In this document: piece by piece, positions 38,901 through 51,296 of the stretch
How the letters are laid out: each line of letters opens with the position of its first letter
How positions within the stretch are numbered: the first letter of the stretch is position 1
Assembly: GCA_003993805.1 (NCBI GenBank)
Contig: RSEF01000002.1
Coordinates: forward strand, 6,940,183 to 7,004,182
Source: Himantopus leucocephalus
Taxonomy: Eukaryota; Chordata; Aves; Charadriiformes; Recurvirostridae
DNA length: 64,000 nucleotides
Direction: 5' to 3'
Notes under the pieces: model-generated
Told to the model about the DNA's origin: nothing
Databases searched by the model: none
What the model saw: the letters and a program-made list of their open reading frames with translations, nothing else
Program-made: the position numbers and the translations under genes

Positions 38901-38949
38901 CACCAAACATGGCCAAGCTTAACAATTCTCTAGGAAACTCTACTTTTAC

Positions 38950-39120
38950 AAGTTGCCCAGAGAGGTGGTAGATGCCCCATCCCTGGAAACATTCAAGATC
39001 AGGTTGGACGGGCCTTTGAGCAACCCGATCTATTTGAAGAAGTCCCTGCTCATTGCAGGGGGTTGGACTAGATGGCCTTTAAAGGTCCCCCCCAACCCAA
39101 ACTATTCTATGATTCCATGA
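38950..39120 (+). mobile_element. CR1 LINE, 3' terminal fragment, plus orientation
   Basis: It begins AGTTGCCCAGAGAGGTGGTAGATGCCCCATCCCTGGAAACATTC and runs through GGTTGGACTAGATGGCCTTTAAAGGTCCC. It ends in CTATTCTATGATTCCATGAGTCCATGA, the short octamer-like tail at which CR1 insertions terminate. The roughly 170-bp copy is strongly 5'-truncated and little diverged, so it is among the youngest repeats here. It lacks a poly(A) tail, as expected for CR1. Confidence 0.95.
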
Positions 39121-41891
39121 GTCCATGACACACAAAGGAGACAAGCATTTAATATAGATGCTAAACAGAATAAATAACACGAGCACTATTTGCCATATGT
39201 AGCTCTCTCATTTCAGTATTAAGCATTAGTTCATACCCAATTATCTCACCTCCTCTCCAGAAAGTCTTGACCTTCGTAACATTTAGACGTGGATTTTTTA
39301 TTTTGCATGGATTAAAGACAGTTTTGGCCTCTGGCTGCTTGGCACTACCAGGGGGGACATTGGCGTGCAAGAGGAATTGGAGCAATTGCATAACTACAAA
39401 CAGCATCATCTTGTTGGAGTTACAGCTCAGGTTGCCAAGAGCAGTTCACTCACCATTAAACAGATCCGTGAAAAGACCGTGAACATGAAGAGCTATGGAA
39501 ACCTTATACTGAGGTTAAGCAAACAAATCTGACACCAAACCTTCTGCCCAGCTCAGGCAGGCGATGAAGCAGATACATTCACAGTGACCCTGAAACAAAA
39601 TGCTCAGGATTCCCAAATAACGGCGTTTGTTGAAGAACATATGATTAATGACTAATCTTCACACACCTTCCCCAGCAGAAATTAATTGCATGAGGATCCG
39701 TGTATTTGTCAACGCAATTAAATGTCTACCATGATATTGAGGGCCATACCCTGACCAGAGGGCAATGGCAAACCTTCCTGGGATGAGGAGAGAAGTTGGT
39801 TTCCTGAACAACCGCTGAAATTATTGTTGTTACACGTGTCAGAGGGAGGGATGCCTTTATCCCCTGCTGTTTGAATGGGTTTAGAAGCAAACGAAAAAAA
39901 AAAGCCATAATAAAAGGTCCTTAGCATCCTGCTCAAAACCTAAACCAACACATCTCCATGCAGGCAAGTCAATCCCAGCCTCTCCCTACAGCAAGGAGGA
40001 GCCGCGAGATGCCCACAGGAGGGCACCTATGTTTCACAGTCATATAGGAGCTCCCAGGGAGATGTAGTTTGGGTTCGCACAGTGCGGCACTGTCTGGCCT
40101 TGCTACCTACACGCACTTGTCACCCCAGTCCTGTGTCACACACCTACACGGGACCTTCAAAGTTGCACTTAGGTTTCAGGCTCTGGGAGCCGTAAGCAGC
40201 AGGAGGTGCTGCAAGAAGCAAACTACAAAGAAACCCCGTTGCAAACCATCACAGTTGCCTACCAATGAAATGTGCTTATAGGAACCCCGAGGCAAGCTTC
40301 AAAATAATTTAACTACGAAATTGAGGTGTTTTGATGGTTGATCATCAAAGCCGCCAAGTATTTGTTTCGCTTATCAAGTACACACAGATCAATATTTTTC
40401 CATAATCTAAGATAAGAATTTATTAAAGATGGAGAAGAGTCTTCAAATACTGAGTGAACTCTGACAGAAACGAACATAGCAGAAAACCCATAAAGAAAGA
40501 AAATAATTTCTTTTTTTTTTTAAAAAAAACCCAACCCCCAAGCAATCCACAAGCCTTTTTTTTTTTAACTAAAATAAGAAAGATCGTATTTAGATTTCAT
40601 TAAACACTTAGTGCCCCATGCCAGAACCAGCCAACCCCGGAGGGAGTGGGCAGTTAGTCTATTGATCCACCCTAGAGATCCCAGGCACAGGGATTGTTGT
40701 AAGCTCACTGCTGGCTCAGTGGTTTTAGGATTGTCATAAATCAGTTAGTTTCCGACATTTGGACCTTTTCAGCAATGCTCTGTAGACGCTCTGGTTTATC
40801 TGTTTAGCTGGATAATAAATTCTGACATCCAGCAAATAGGCCAAAGAGAAACAACCTGGGGAGAATACCAGTTACAGATTATTGCTTGTAGTATACAGGT
40901 GACTACAGACTAAAATCTTCCCTTTATAAATGTCACTATTGAGGACATTACTCTCAAAATTACATTCACTACCACATTTTTACTTATCACAGCTTCACAC
41001 TATACCCACCGTGAATCCTCATCTCTCTGCGCCATCCTTTGCACTCTAATTTGTAGAGCATCCACACACACCCACTTTGCTGCACAAACCACTTCATATG
41101 CCAGCTGGCAAAGCACAGCCAGGGCTTCCAAGCATTTTACAACCCTCATCCTGCAAGTCCAAAACCAGTGCAAACTTTAGGGAGCACAGACCTCCAGCTA
41201 ACATGTGTATGTGTGCCTGTGAGTAATAAAACGCTTTTCTGAACCTGAATTGGGTCTTCTGTATGGTGTCATCCTTCATTCAGTGTGTCCCACATTGTGC
41301 CAGGGAAGCTTGTCAGAAGTTTTGCTGGACTATCAAAGCATCTGCAACAACAGTTACTGGCTCCTGATACACATATTATCCCATTTAGGTTACATTATTC
41401 AAACAAATTTCTGTAAAGGTTCTGATGGTTGCGAACCATTCATAGGTCAATGTCCAAAAATTAGACCCAAGACTCATTTTCTGACATGAGTAGAAGACCT
41501 TGCCTGTCCTTTTCATTATAAACTAAGAACATGACTTCTAGCCTCCTCCAGCTGACGTGTTGATTATTTTAAGCACAATAAAATCCAAATCAATTAACTC
41601 ACTAGGCTAGAAAATCCTAAACCAATTAATTTTAAAAAGTGGCATCTTTGTTCTCCTGTGCTTTGACAAAGGAAATGTGATCTTACTTTAGTCAAATAGA
41701 GAGCAGCATGGAAGGACTTAGCTCCACTACACAGATTCAGGAGTATGGGGATTAGCTAGATCAGTGATGTTAATGTAACTTTGGTATTATGCAATTTCCC
41801 TTCACCTCTGTCAAACTGCAAGTACAAAAGGATTCTTGCTAGATCTCCTAATCCAGCCTCATATTTATTTGACTTATTATGGCAATGGGGA
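39121..41891. other. Intron block, nothing recognised except homopolymer runs
   Basis: This is unique sequence with an A-run at 39895-39904 and T and A runs at 40510-40530 and 40556-40567. No gene or element is supported. Confidence 0.5.
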
Positions 41892-42077
41892 AAACCTAAA
41901 CCTAAACCTAAACCTAAACCTAAACCTAAACCTAAACCTAAACCTAAACCTAAACCTAAACCTAAACCTAAACCTAAACCTAAACCTAAACCTAAACCTA
42001 AACCTAAACCTAAACCTAAACCTAAACCTAAACCTAAACCTAAACCTAAACCTAAACCTAAACCTAAACCTAAACCT
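41892..42077. repeat. Perfect (AAACCT)31 telomere-variant satellite, 186 bp
   Basis: Exactly 31 uninterrupted copies of AAACCT occupy 186 bp, flanked by GGCAATGGGGA on the left and GATACCATGC on the right. The other strand reads (TTTAGG)n. This is not the vertebrate telomere unit TTAGGG (CCCTAA on this strand), nor the plant TTTAGGG or arthropod TTAGG unit. The array is open in several frames, giving PKPKPK, NLNLNL, GLGLGL and FRFRFR, but these are by-products of the repeat and not proteins. It lies in intron 3 about 9 kb downstream of exon 3 in transcription order. The complete lack of mutations points to recent expansion or ongoing slippage. Confidence 0.98.
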
Positions 42078-45000
42078 GATACCATGCACAGCTTTATACT
42101 AGGAGAGACCTTCTGTGCTTTTCTACATCCCCTCTTCCCAGTAACAACCAGCCTGCATTTAAATTTGCTGTATACACCCAACGGGCCAATGACAACTCCA
42201 TAGCTGGATGATTACTACATAATCACCCACAACTTGGCACAGTCACTGTCAGGTGTTCCAGCAATTGACTTGATTAGAATGGGTGCTATGGGCCTTCCAT
42301 ACCCGATTCACCATTCTGCCAGTGGCTGCTGGAAGTGACATTGTGCTGAAGCAGATGCTGGAAGCCCATGTGATGGTTTATACCAGCTCAGCCATAAGAC
42401 TGCAGTGTCTGCCCATGTCTACTTCTCATAAAAATGGAGTACTAGAAATAGGAGAAACATCTTCCCTGGAAGTCCACAGAAAAAGCATAAATGACATTTA
42501 CTGTAACAAAAGTTGGACTACGTATTCATAGCGCTCAGCCTGCTAAGTCGTGCTTCTTTCTGTATTAACGTTGCCTCTACTACCTTTACTGAGGGCACAT
42601 TACAAAATCACTGATGATTCCTAGCCAATATCAAACGTGAAAGGCCCTTCTCATGCTCCTGGGCTAGTACAGCAGACTACAAGGGTCTCTGAAGGCACTA
42701 CCCAAATAGAAGTCCTATCTGATCTCCTCAAATATTCAGTCGCTACCAGGTGTGGTGATAATTAGGCACACATGAGCTCTCCCAGAAGAAGAGGTTGCAC
42801 AGCCCTCTGCCTTGCCTGGAGGTGGTCAGTGTTTTGCTCAACCCACCAAGGTGCCTTGCAGGCTCCTGAGTCCTTCCCCATCCACCCACGGTTCATGGCC
42901 TTGTGGTGCAAAACAGGTCTCAGTTACCTTCAGTTGGTATTATGGTCAATGGGAAAACAAAATACTCAAGTGAAAGCAGGGAACAAATCCAGCCAGCCAT
43001 GCAGCCAAGTAGCACAGTCCATATGAAGTCTTTAAAACCCCCTCAGTCTAATAACCAGTTATCACTGGGGCTCTCCTTCAAGATGCTTTCACAGCCCCAA
43101 AGGTTGCATAAAGCAAAGGCTCATTTCCATAAAGTCTGCAAATTGAGACATGGGAGTGATCAACACCTCACCCTGTTGACTCTCACAATTCACAGCAATT
43201 TACCATCGTTATTATGGTTTTATTTTCTTTTAAAAATCAATGTTTTTATTTGGTCCCAGCTCAGTGAAAACTCACACTGATCCAACAAGGGCTACAAAAG
43301 AACTACAGGCTGCTGGACAGAGCCTGGGATTTAACTATACTTAAAATACTACACATACTATATTCCCCAAACTATGCATTTTTCTGCCTTGTGGTCCGGT
43401 TCTTTCATTCCAAATTTTTCCAGATCAAAAAACTGATTAACTCAACATTTATCACTTCTATTCCTCCCATTTTTGAGGTATTTTCCATGGACTTTATCTA
43501 AGAAGCTGACAACCCATGATATCCATAAAGCTTGAATCTGATACCTTAAGTAATTAATAATACTTCAGACTCTAACTGCATATCAAAAGAGCTCAGACAC
43601 ACTATGTGTTTTCAATGGGATCATGACAAGCATTCACCAAGATTCACATAAAGCAATGTACTTAACGTTAAACGTGTGAACAAACCTACTAAAATCAACA
43701 AGATTTCTCCAGCACTTCTAACCAAATACTACACATAGTTTAAAAAAACCCAACCCACAAGCACAAAAAAATACCCTACAACTTATTTCCAAATGGTTTC
43801 TTGTGATTAGACAGCTTGAGACTTCAAAACTCTCTCTTTAGCTTTACTGTTGCTTACATTACTACCTGTGGGGGAACAAAGTCACCTGCACGTGGGCAGT
43901 GCTCTGCAGACCTCTCTTACCAAAGGGCACAAAGAAGACAAGCAGAGGAAGGCCACCAGGGTTCATCAACCTTTGGAGATGTGCAAGCTGTAGTTTCTAT
44001 TTCCCCTGCATGCCAGCAGCAGTCTCTAAAAGAGCAAATATAAAACTAAGGTCTTGTCTATACATCACAAGATTTAAAAGTCTGATCATTTATAGCATGT
44101 TCCATAGTGTGAACCCCAGGAAAGAGATAGAAGATGGGAATGCATCTGATCACAGGTCTGTCCTGAAAATCAGAATCAAAATCATGAAAATCAGACTCAA
44201 AAACTTCCCTTTTTTTTTTTGCATCATTGTATCTAAATCATTAGCAATTTGAAGATAGTCTGAAAAATCCTTCTTGCTTAGAAAGAGTGGTAAAGAATAT
44301 AAAAGCGTACGGGATATACTCCATCTATGCAGATAACTGACCATGGGAAACCAAGGTGAAATGGGAAGCGCATTAAAAGATATCTCCAAATAAACTGAGA
44401 CCAGTCACCATGGGCACATTTTAACCAGAAGAATCATCTACTGCTGCTGATCGCAGATGTCAGTAACTGGCAGGAGAAACAGTGCTGAACACAGCCGGTC
44501 TTTGGCCATGCAAAGCTGTGTGTGACACCAGCTCGGCTGCAGCTGTGTTGACACATGTTGTCTACAAAAAGTCATTTTTCTAGAGTAGATGAGACCAAAA
44601 TGAACAGTGTTGGTCCCCCTGTCTGCCTCTCTAGGCAAAGTGAGCTTGAAAAATTATGATTAGATGGTTTTGTGCAGCAGCACTGGAAAAGACAAATGGC
44701 TCCGCTCCTTTCCTAGGTTTTATGGGATGATGGTGGAAAAGCCTACATCACCCTTCCAAGGTGCAACTGGACCAAGCAGCCCTGTCCTTCCACACCCTGC
44801 TCCCCTTGTCCTGCATGGCGAGGGTAGTCACAGCTAGAAATCAAAGCTGCCCCACAACCTTTCCCTCCAGCATCCCAACCGCCTGCCTGTTCAGAAGGCT
44901 GGGGAGCCGTGAGCATGGATGAAAAACTGAAGATGAAAGTGGCCTCAGCCATCTGGCATCCCGATGCAGGTTATAATTGATGGTTCTCTATAGCTGTGGT

Positions 45001-47999
45001 CAGCAGGCTGAAAGAGTCCAAGACTATGGGACAAATTTACGGATTTAGCAAAGAAAAATCCAAATATAGACTCCAGCAGCTGGCATGAGGGAGGACAGGC
45101 CATCGCACGGTGCCGAGTGTTGCAGGAAAGTATTCCTCAAGAGTAACTGTGGGAAATAGCTTGAGCCAACGGTACATGAAATGCCTGCACCCGGCTGCTG
45201 ACCCTCCACAGCAGCCTGTCTCGGACTAACCCCCACTTCACTGCAACTAAATGTCATGAATATGTATTAAAATCTGAGGGGAAATGAATTTCAGTTTGAA
45301 GTTTGAGAAAAAAGCCTTAGCACTGATCAGCCACAGTCAGAAGGCCTTCCAGGGAGCGGAGCTGAATGTGGCAACACGTAACCCTGCAGGGGTTTCCCCA
45401 TTTCTTCCCTGAGGTATTGGAAATGAGAGCTACTTGCTCCATCTATGGGTAAAAACTAGTACAGTCATAAGCATTTTTTTATAGAGGGTATAGTTTAACC
45501 ACAAAATGTTTTCCAAGAAAATAAGTTGTTAGAATGAATAAAATATATGACAGCCTTTCTGTATTGCATCTCGCAGTCTTCTGGAAAAAATACAATCTGG
45601 TCTTTTATTATTGGAGCATCAGGAACCCTCCTTATGGATTATTTTAGGCACCACAGTTAATAGTATTGAATTTCAGAAGGAGGAAAACTACTAAGAGAGA
45701 GCAGAAAATTAAAACTTTGCATTGAAAAACATTTCTTTCTGCAAGTATAGTGCAAGTTCACTGTGATTCAAGTCTGACCACCAGCTTCGAGGTGTCTGAA
45801 AGCTGCCTGATTTTTGATTCAATGTCCTGTAAACAACCTTTAATTCTGAGCTAAATTTATCTTTTGATCCCATCCACCACATCCCAACGCTTTAGGTCAA
45901 TGGAAACCTTTTAATTGATTCCCTTTGCTGTTAAAACTGGCGGCACCATCAATGTGTCATGAGTATTGCTGTTACTTGAACTGATGTTTTTAGAAGGGGA
46001 AGCAGGACTGGAAAATGCCCTGCTGTCCTTCAAACAGGGCATTTGGCTCCATGGAAAAAGCTACATTTTAATGACTTAAATTTCATACCACCATGTAATT
46101 TTAATAAAATATTCAGGGTACTTGATTTTAGCCTTTCTGCAGGGGTAGCTCCCTAATTTGCATTCAGTAAAATAAAGCTCTCCTCATTTGTTTGTATATG
46201 TATTGGCTCTGAAGGGAGACGTCATGCAAGACCATGAAAAAGTGTAATCTGCATTGTGTTTTCCCCCAGTGTAGGGCATCCTCCCACACTTATTTTGGAT
46301 CACCTTAGCTTGCTTTACTGAGAGTAAATTTGTGCCACTTCTTCTTTCTCTTAGCATCATACCTGCTCATGCAAGCCGGCACACAGGAGAAAGGCACTCC
46401 CATCACAGCCAAGACTCAATAACATCTTAGAGCACCAGGTCCCAAGTTGTTCCTCATGAGAGCAGTTCATGCAGTTTTGAGCAAACCGAAGACAAAGTGG
46501 GAAACAGTTCCACAACACCAATTTTGAAGTCACTTTTCACAGCACCTCAAACTTCAACTTGCACCTCTCCGCTCATCTTTTGTTCCTGTTGCCCCTGAAA
46601 AACATCTAGGAAATCAGTGTCAGCTCTGTAGAAGCCTCCTGCTAGCTACAGGTCACTCCAATTCACTCATTTTTTCATATCCAATCATCTACAAATAATT
46701 AAAATGTAATTGCTCAATGTTCTGCTGCTCACGTGCCCACGCTGATGGGTAAAACCAGGTACTGAGCTCCACAGCTCATAGACACAAGTCTCTGCTTGCA
46801 GAAGGTGCCTGGCTTTGGGAGGTGCAAGGTGGGCAGTGCTGGGTGGGACTGCATCTACCAAGCTTCATATTGTGGGGGAGCAGCATTAGCAAGTCACCTG
46901 CACCACCTCAAAGTCAAGCTTAATTCATCTCAAATCCATATTCAGTTTTCAATTATTTGTCTAATGGTGCTGTTGTAAAGAAATTATCAGACAAAAAAGA
47001 AATTAAAAAGCCAAGAATTAAATGTCAAAGCACTTCTACAGAAACCCGACACAGAAAGAGCTGTCTTGGCCTCTTCTACGATGATCTTCCCAAACTGAAG
47101 GGAAGTTGGAACTGCTTGGCACCAGTGGCCAAGCACACACCTTACCCAAAAAAAGGTCCCCATAAGAGTCTCTGCCAGGAGGCGCCCAAGGTGGATCTTT
47201 TGCCTTTTCAAAGGTGGGATGCTGGATGTGAAGCCCCAGCCAGCAGTTTACTGTTTCAAAGCTGTACTTACAAAATACCTGAAGTGGCTGGCAGCCAAGT
47301 ATGTGTTGGGGGAAGGTATTTTTCCTTTCAAGGCAAATCTTTTGTTAGATCAGAGCCATGGGTTATGGGCAGATGCTGAACTGGGGTAACCAAAGGGAAA
47401 AGACACAAAAACGAGCTTTTGGCTATTGCCGAAACAAGTGATACAATATTAAAGATGAGCAAGAGCTTCAAACTCCCACCCTTATGAGGAAAATGTTTTA
47501 AGCCTGTCTGCAAATCACTCTGTTTTAATATTGTCCTACCCTAACCATTAATGCCATTCCTAAACTTCATATATTCAAATGGCAAAATAACTTAGCTGGG
47601 AAAAGAGCAACTACATGGGAAAGAAAGCGCTGTGAATACCACACATAGCCTTTAAAATGAAAACAAGCTAGGAAGAAGTTGCTTCCAAGAAAAACAAGGA
47701 ATATGCGGAGTAACAGGTTAGTCTGTGTTTTGAACAATGCGTGGGAGAAGGAAGTGGAGGGAAGATGGGATATGTTATTTAAAACAAAGACTGCATATAA
47801 TTCCCCCCCCATATTGCTCCATGATGATTGGGAAAGGCGTGCAGCACAGACTCATTTCGGGTAAACTGGGGGACAAAAAAACCCCAAGCCCTGTGAACTT
47901 TTACCTGGTGCTTTTATTTAATTGCAGATTGCCTGGATAAAATACAGATTTGCTATAAATCCAAAGGGAAGGCTGCAATGCAGTTTCCCAGAAAAGCCG
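42078..47999. other. Intron block between the AAACCT array and the CR1 copy at 48 kb
   Basis: Only a 21-bp tandem pair at 44.2 kb stands out. Open frames such as 42903-43280 and 46957-47379 have no recognisable product and no splice context on the minus strand. Confidence 0.5.
44164..44205. repeat. Imperfect 21-bp tandem pair
   Basis: TGAAAATCAGAATCAAAATCA is followed directly by TGAAAATCAGACTCAAAAACT, with only a few differences between copies. No function is apparent. Confidence 0.8.
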
Positions 48000-48510
48000 A
48001 GCCTGGGAGGGAACTCTGGAAATCTCTGGTCCAACCTCTCCTCAAAGCAGGGCTTCAACTTTAAATTGGGGTGCTCAGAGCCTTGTCCAATTGACTTCCT
48101 AAAATCTGCAAGGGCAGCTATTTCACAGTCCCTCTGGACATCTGCTCCAATGTCATGTCACCCTCATCAAGAACATTTTTCTTGCATCTGCCTGGAGTTT
48201 CCCTCACAGCCTTCTGCCCTTTTTTTGGGCATCCTTGAGATGCCCGGCACTGCCTTCTCCATAACCCAGTTAAGTAACTGAAGACAGAAAAACATCTTCT
48301 CCTCCTTCGTCTTCCCCCTACACCAAGTGCCACAGCCCCTGATCAGTGTAGTGGCCTTTCACTAGACCAGTACATCCCTATCTCTCTTGTACTGAAAAAC
48401 CCAGAACTGGGCCCAGCACTGCAGAAGTGTCTCATGGCTGCTGAGTAGAGAGGGAGGATGACTTCCCTTGATCTGCTGGTGATGAGCCTCCTAGTGCAGC
48501 CCAGCACACA
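48000..48510 (-). mobile_element. CR1 LINE fragment, about 0.5 kb, minus orientation
   Basis: The left end, GGAACTCTGGAAATCTCTGGTCCAACCTC, is the CR1 3' region in reverse. It continues with GGGGTGCTCAGAGCCTTGTCC, TCTGCTCCAATGTC, AACCCAGAACTGGGCCCAGCAC and GATGACTTCCCTTGATCTGCTGG to TGCAGCCCAGCACA, all CR1 landmarks in order. The 5' part is missing and the ORF2 remnant is broken. Moderate divergence places its age between the 39-kb and 25-kb copies. Confidence 0.85.
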
Positions 48511-51016
48511 GTTAATTTTCGTTTTAATGCTATTAAGCCAGCACCACCAGCTGCCATAAAGGCAGGCAAGCACGGCAAGTCCATCTGATTTCAATGCATT
48601 CACAGTTTCAGAACTGATAAAGCAACCTAAGTCCCACTCACTTTTAACACAGTTATCCCAAGCTGCTTGAGAAAATGGGATTTTAATCACGTAGGCTGTG
48701 ACAATTTTGAGCAGTGAAGCATTTATGCGCCTTCAGAAACGTGAAGCCACGTGCTGGTTTAGCTCTTCTCAGAGCTCTTCAGTGCAGCATCTCCGCAAAG
48801 GTAGGAGATATGTAGTCTAGAGGAGTCCCGGAGAAGTCTTGTCGCTCAGGATATGTTGTTCAAGCCACAGAGACTTTGTTTTGAGTGGGATGTAATCCAT
48901 TAACTTAGTGTTTTGTAATACCTAGGGTTATTCTTTATTTGCAAAGTAGCAGAATGCAAAAGTTTTGCTTGCGAAAAACGACACAATACCACAGAAATGC
49001 TATTTCCTGAAGTCTTGAAAAGTTTTTGTGAAATAAGACTCAATAAAATTTAATTAAATATAGTAAACTCTAAGAGTGTAATTCATTACCAACCCCTGTT
49101 TAGCGCATTCTGAATAAAATCAACTTTAACGTGGTAGTAAAGGGTATGTATCTGCATTCGTCTCTCCGTAAGAGAGCTAAATGATGGGAAAGCACGTGTT
49201 AAGAAGTGCTGTGCTTTGCAAATAGTTGCAGAACGGGAAGAGTTATCAATTTAAACACCAATTTTAATGATCATGCCCTTTCCAAAAGGCTGGCCCTCCT
49301 GCCTGAAAAACAAAAGACCACAAACACCCAATCCCAGCGCAAATCCCGCAACTCTCTCTGGAGCAGGAGGGTCATGGGTATCTTCTGTTAGCTTAAAAAT
49401 AGCATGGCCTCGTTCCAAGCCTGTTCCTGTGACAGTGATGTGACCTTATCAAAAGAATTTTGCTGACCACTGGAAGATTCCTTTATTTAATATTCTGTTG
49501 TACCTAGCTAGGATTTAAACAGTGCTATTTGCTTGGATAACTTGCTTAAAAAGTCACAAGATGGCTTTGCTATGCAGTGTATATTGCCGTTATTCATGCA
49601 GCAGTGAGCCCTTCTCTGTGTACTCAAGCACTGGCATATTGCCTATGCAATATTTAAACCTATGGACCTAAACGGATTTTAATTATTGTGAGGTGTGAAA
49701 AAGAGGAGAGCATAAAAAGCGTAGTTGAACTTTAAGCAGAGAAGAACAAACGTCCTTGAATAGAAATGATGCTTGGACCCTACCTGGAGTCCTTCAGAAA
49801 CACTGACTCTCCTATTTTCACACTCCTGAAGGTATTTCAAAGAGAGGCAAGGACTGGAAAAGATGCCATTTCAATTAAGCTGCGGCAGAACTTCAATAAA
49901 CATAAAGAAAATCCTATATGGGTTTGTACAGCTGCGTTCTTGTGCACAAAAGTCACTGTGAAATTACCTGGTATGATTAAAACCAAAGTTTTTAAGGGAA
50001 ATTCTGATGAAGAAAAAGCAAGAAGGTGCCTCTATACTATTTAAAAATCACTGACAGCTATCAGTATGTTGCAGGAAACATATAGCCAAATGTAGGTATA
50101 CGCATCACTAATTCTGTACCTACGTTGTCATAAAATATTTGACAACAATTTATCATTGAGTTATTTCTTCTATTCACAGGAGGAAAATTCTCTGTGTTCT
50201 CACAATCCAGCATTCCCAGTAGCAAGATATTATTCCTCTCTTTCCCCTACAATTCTGTCCCCTTCCTATAGCCACTAACCCCTTGGGTAGACCAGGTTGG
50301 GTTTATAGACCAGCACTGGGAACCTTTATTCATCAAAAAAGTTTTAAAATCGAAGCCTTTTCTCAATCCTGCTCATTTCTGAGTCTTAATGGTGTGTTAG
50401 CCCATGGGCTGCTGAAGAGGTAAAATTTGTGCCCGATACAAAGCAGGCAAGTGCTCTGAACCATGGAGCCTTTCATATTCTGGCAGAGGAGCTCAAACAC
50501 TCCCTCAATGGTCATTTGATTGGAAACACGTATCATTTACTTCTATCCAGTAAAGGTCTCTTTCTCGTGCTACAACAGGGCAAAGAAGTATCAATTAAAA
50601 AACTCTATGGAGTTTACAAAAGTGAGTCTCCCTTAGCTCCTGAGATGAAGTCCTTTCTGTGCCCACCTCTACCACAAACCCCATGAACATCTCCAGCTGT
50701 TCTCAAGCCCCGGTGCGGATGTCCAACCAGCCTCAGAGAAACCACCCGTAAAACTCCCACTAATGTGGACGCAGGATTTCTTAGCAAAGCTTTGAAGAGC
50801 GATTTCCCTCCTCAGCCCTGCATAGGTGTCTGTGGCTCTGCAGAGGTCATACCCTAATGGCCAGCATGTCAGAAACCCAAAACACATGGTCAGTGAAAGC
50901 GATAACGAACAATTAGCACATGCCTCATCTGCACTTACTTCACTACCGCAGGTAAAGAATGGGCCAAGCCCAGAGGTACCGTGTATCTTCCTGAAATAAC
51001 ATGAGCAATTTCTTAC
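48511..51016. other. Intron 3 segment next to exon 3
   Basis: It begins (in transcription order) with the strong donor GTAAGA of exon 3. The plus-strand frame 49766-50044 (92 codons) is on the wrong strand for PRKAG2 and matches nothing known. No repeat family was recognised. Confidence 0.55.
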
Positions 51017-51296
51017 TTTTTCTTGATCTGGAGAAAAACTTGATGCCCCCAGGAGAGGTAGACGGGTTAGAATTGGGGGAGGACTCTTTGGAGGAGGACC
51101 TGAAGATCCCACTGAAGCTCATTCGGCGTGGGGAGCGTGGGGGAGACTCCTGGTAGGGGAAGGGGAACACTGTTTTGGGTGAGCCAGGGCTATGTTTGGA
51201 TCTCACAGGGGCAGAAACGGGGCTCGAAGGTCGATTCTGGAGCCCTTTTGAGAAAAGGCCTTTTGAAGGGCTGCCGGCAGAGTAGCTTTCTTCCAC
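51017..51296 (-). CDS. PRKAG2: PRKAG2 exon 3 (Ser/Pro-rich N-terminal region of AMPK gamma-2)
   Basis: This is an internal coding exon of AMPK gamma-2. On the minus strand the acceptor is CCTCCTCAG (AG at 51297-51298) and the exon opens GTG GAA GAA. It closes with AGA AAA A before the donor GTAAGA (51016-51011). The length is 280 bp: 93 codons plus one base, so it starts in phase 0 and leaves one base for exon 4. Exon 2 (AAG) joins exon 3 (GTG) in frame. The peptide is rich in Ser and Pro and contains [29 protein letters not shown] and [11 protein letters not shown], which match the human gamma-2 N-terminal extension (residues 63-155, from memory) with a few substitutions. RRMSFS is a basophilic-kinase-like site, and several SP pairs could be proline-directed sites; phosphorylation here is inference. 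The region is predicted to be disordered and is specific to the long gamma-2 isoforms. Confidence 0.97.

Larger units (their letters stand above)
25401..38949. other. Long intron block, mostly unique sequence
   Basis: Outside the T/G tract at 31.1 kb and the MIR-like piece at 32.9 kb I recognise nothing. T-rich and A-rich runs occur at 30470-30484 and 38400-38440. The plus-strand frame at 30223-30621 and the minus-strand frames at 31340-31588 and 31679-32023 resemble no protein I know. Such a long stretch with few young repeats is typical of bird introns. Confidence 0.5.
1..51016 (-). other. PRKAG2: PRKAG2 intron 3 (3' part outside window)
   Basis: Everything left of the exon 3 donor is intron 3. 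I looked on the minus strand for exon 4 (following the FFSRSRK end of exon 3, expected to continue with a Ser/Thr/Pro-rich stretch) and for the CBS-domain exons and found none. The intron is therefore at least 51 kb here, and long introns are normal for the 5' half of PRKAG2. It contains the candidate alternative first exon, CR1 and MIR relics, a telomere-variant array and local duplications, listed separately. The many open frames of 60-157 codons show no recognisable protein and no consistent codon signal. Confidence 0.9.

Noticed and set aside
41892..42077. Reading the AAACCT array as a canonical interstitial telomere from a chromosome fusion
   Set aside because: The unit is TTTAGG, not TTAGGG, and no canonical or degenerate telomere units flank it.
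41756..42203. Overlapping long open frames giving PKPKPK, NLNLNL, GLGLGL and FRFRFR proteins
   Set aside because: They are all translations of the same AAACCT hexamer array; a 6-bp repeat without stops is open over its whole length by construction.
49766..50044. Plus-strand 92-codon frame with fairly protein-like composition
   Set aside because: No recognisable domain, no splice context and wrong strand for the host gene.
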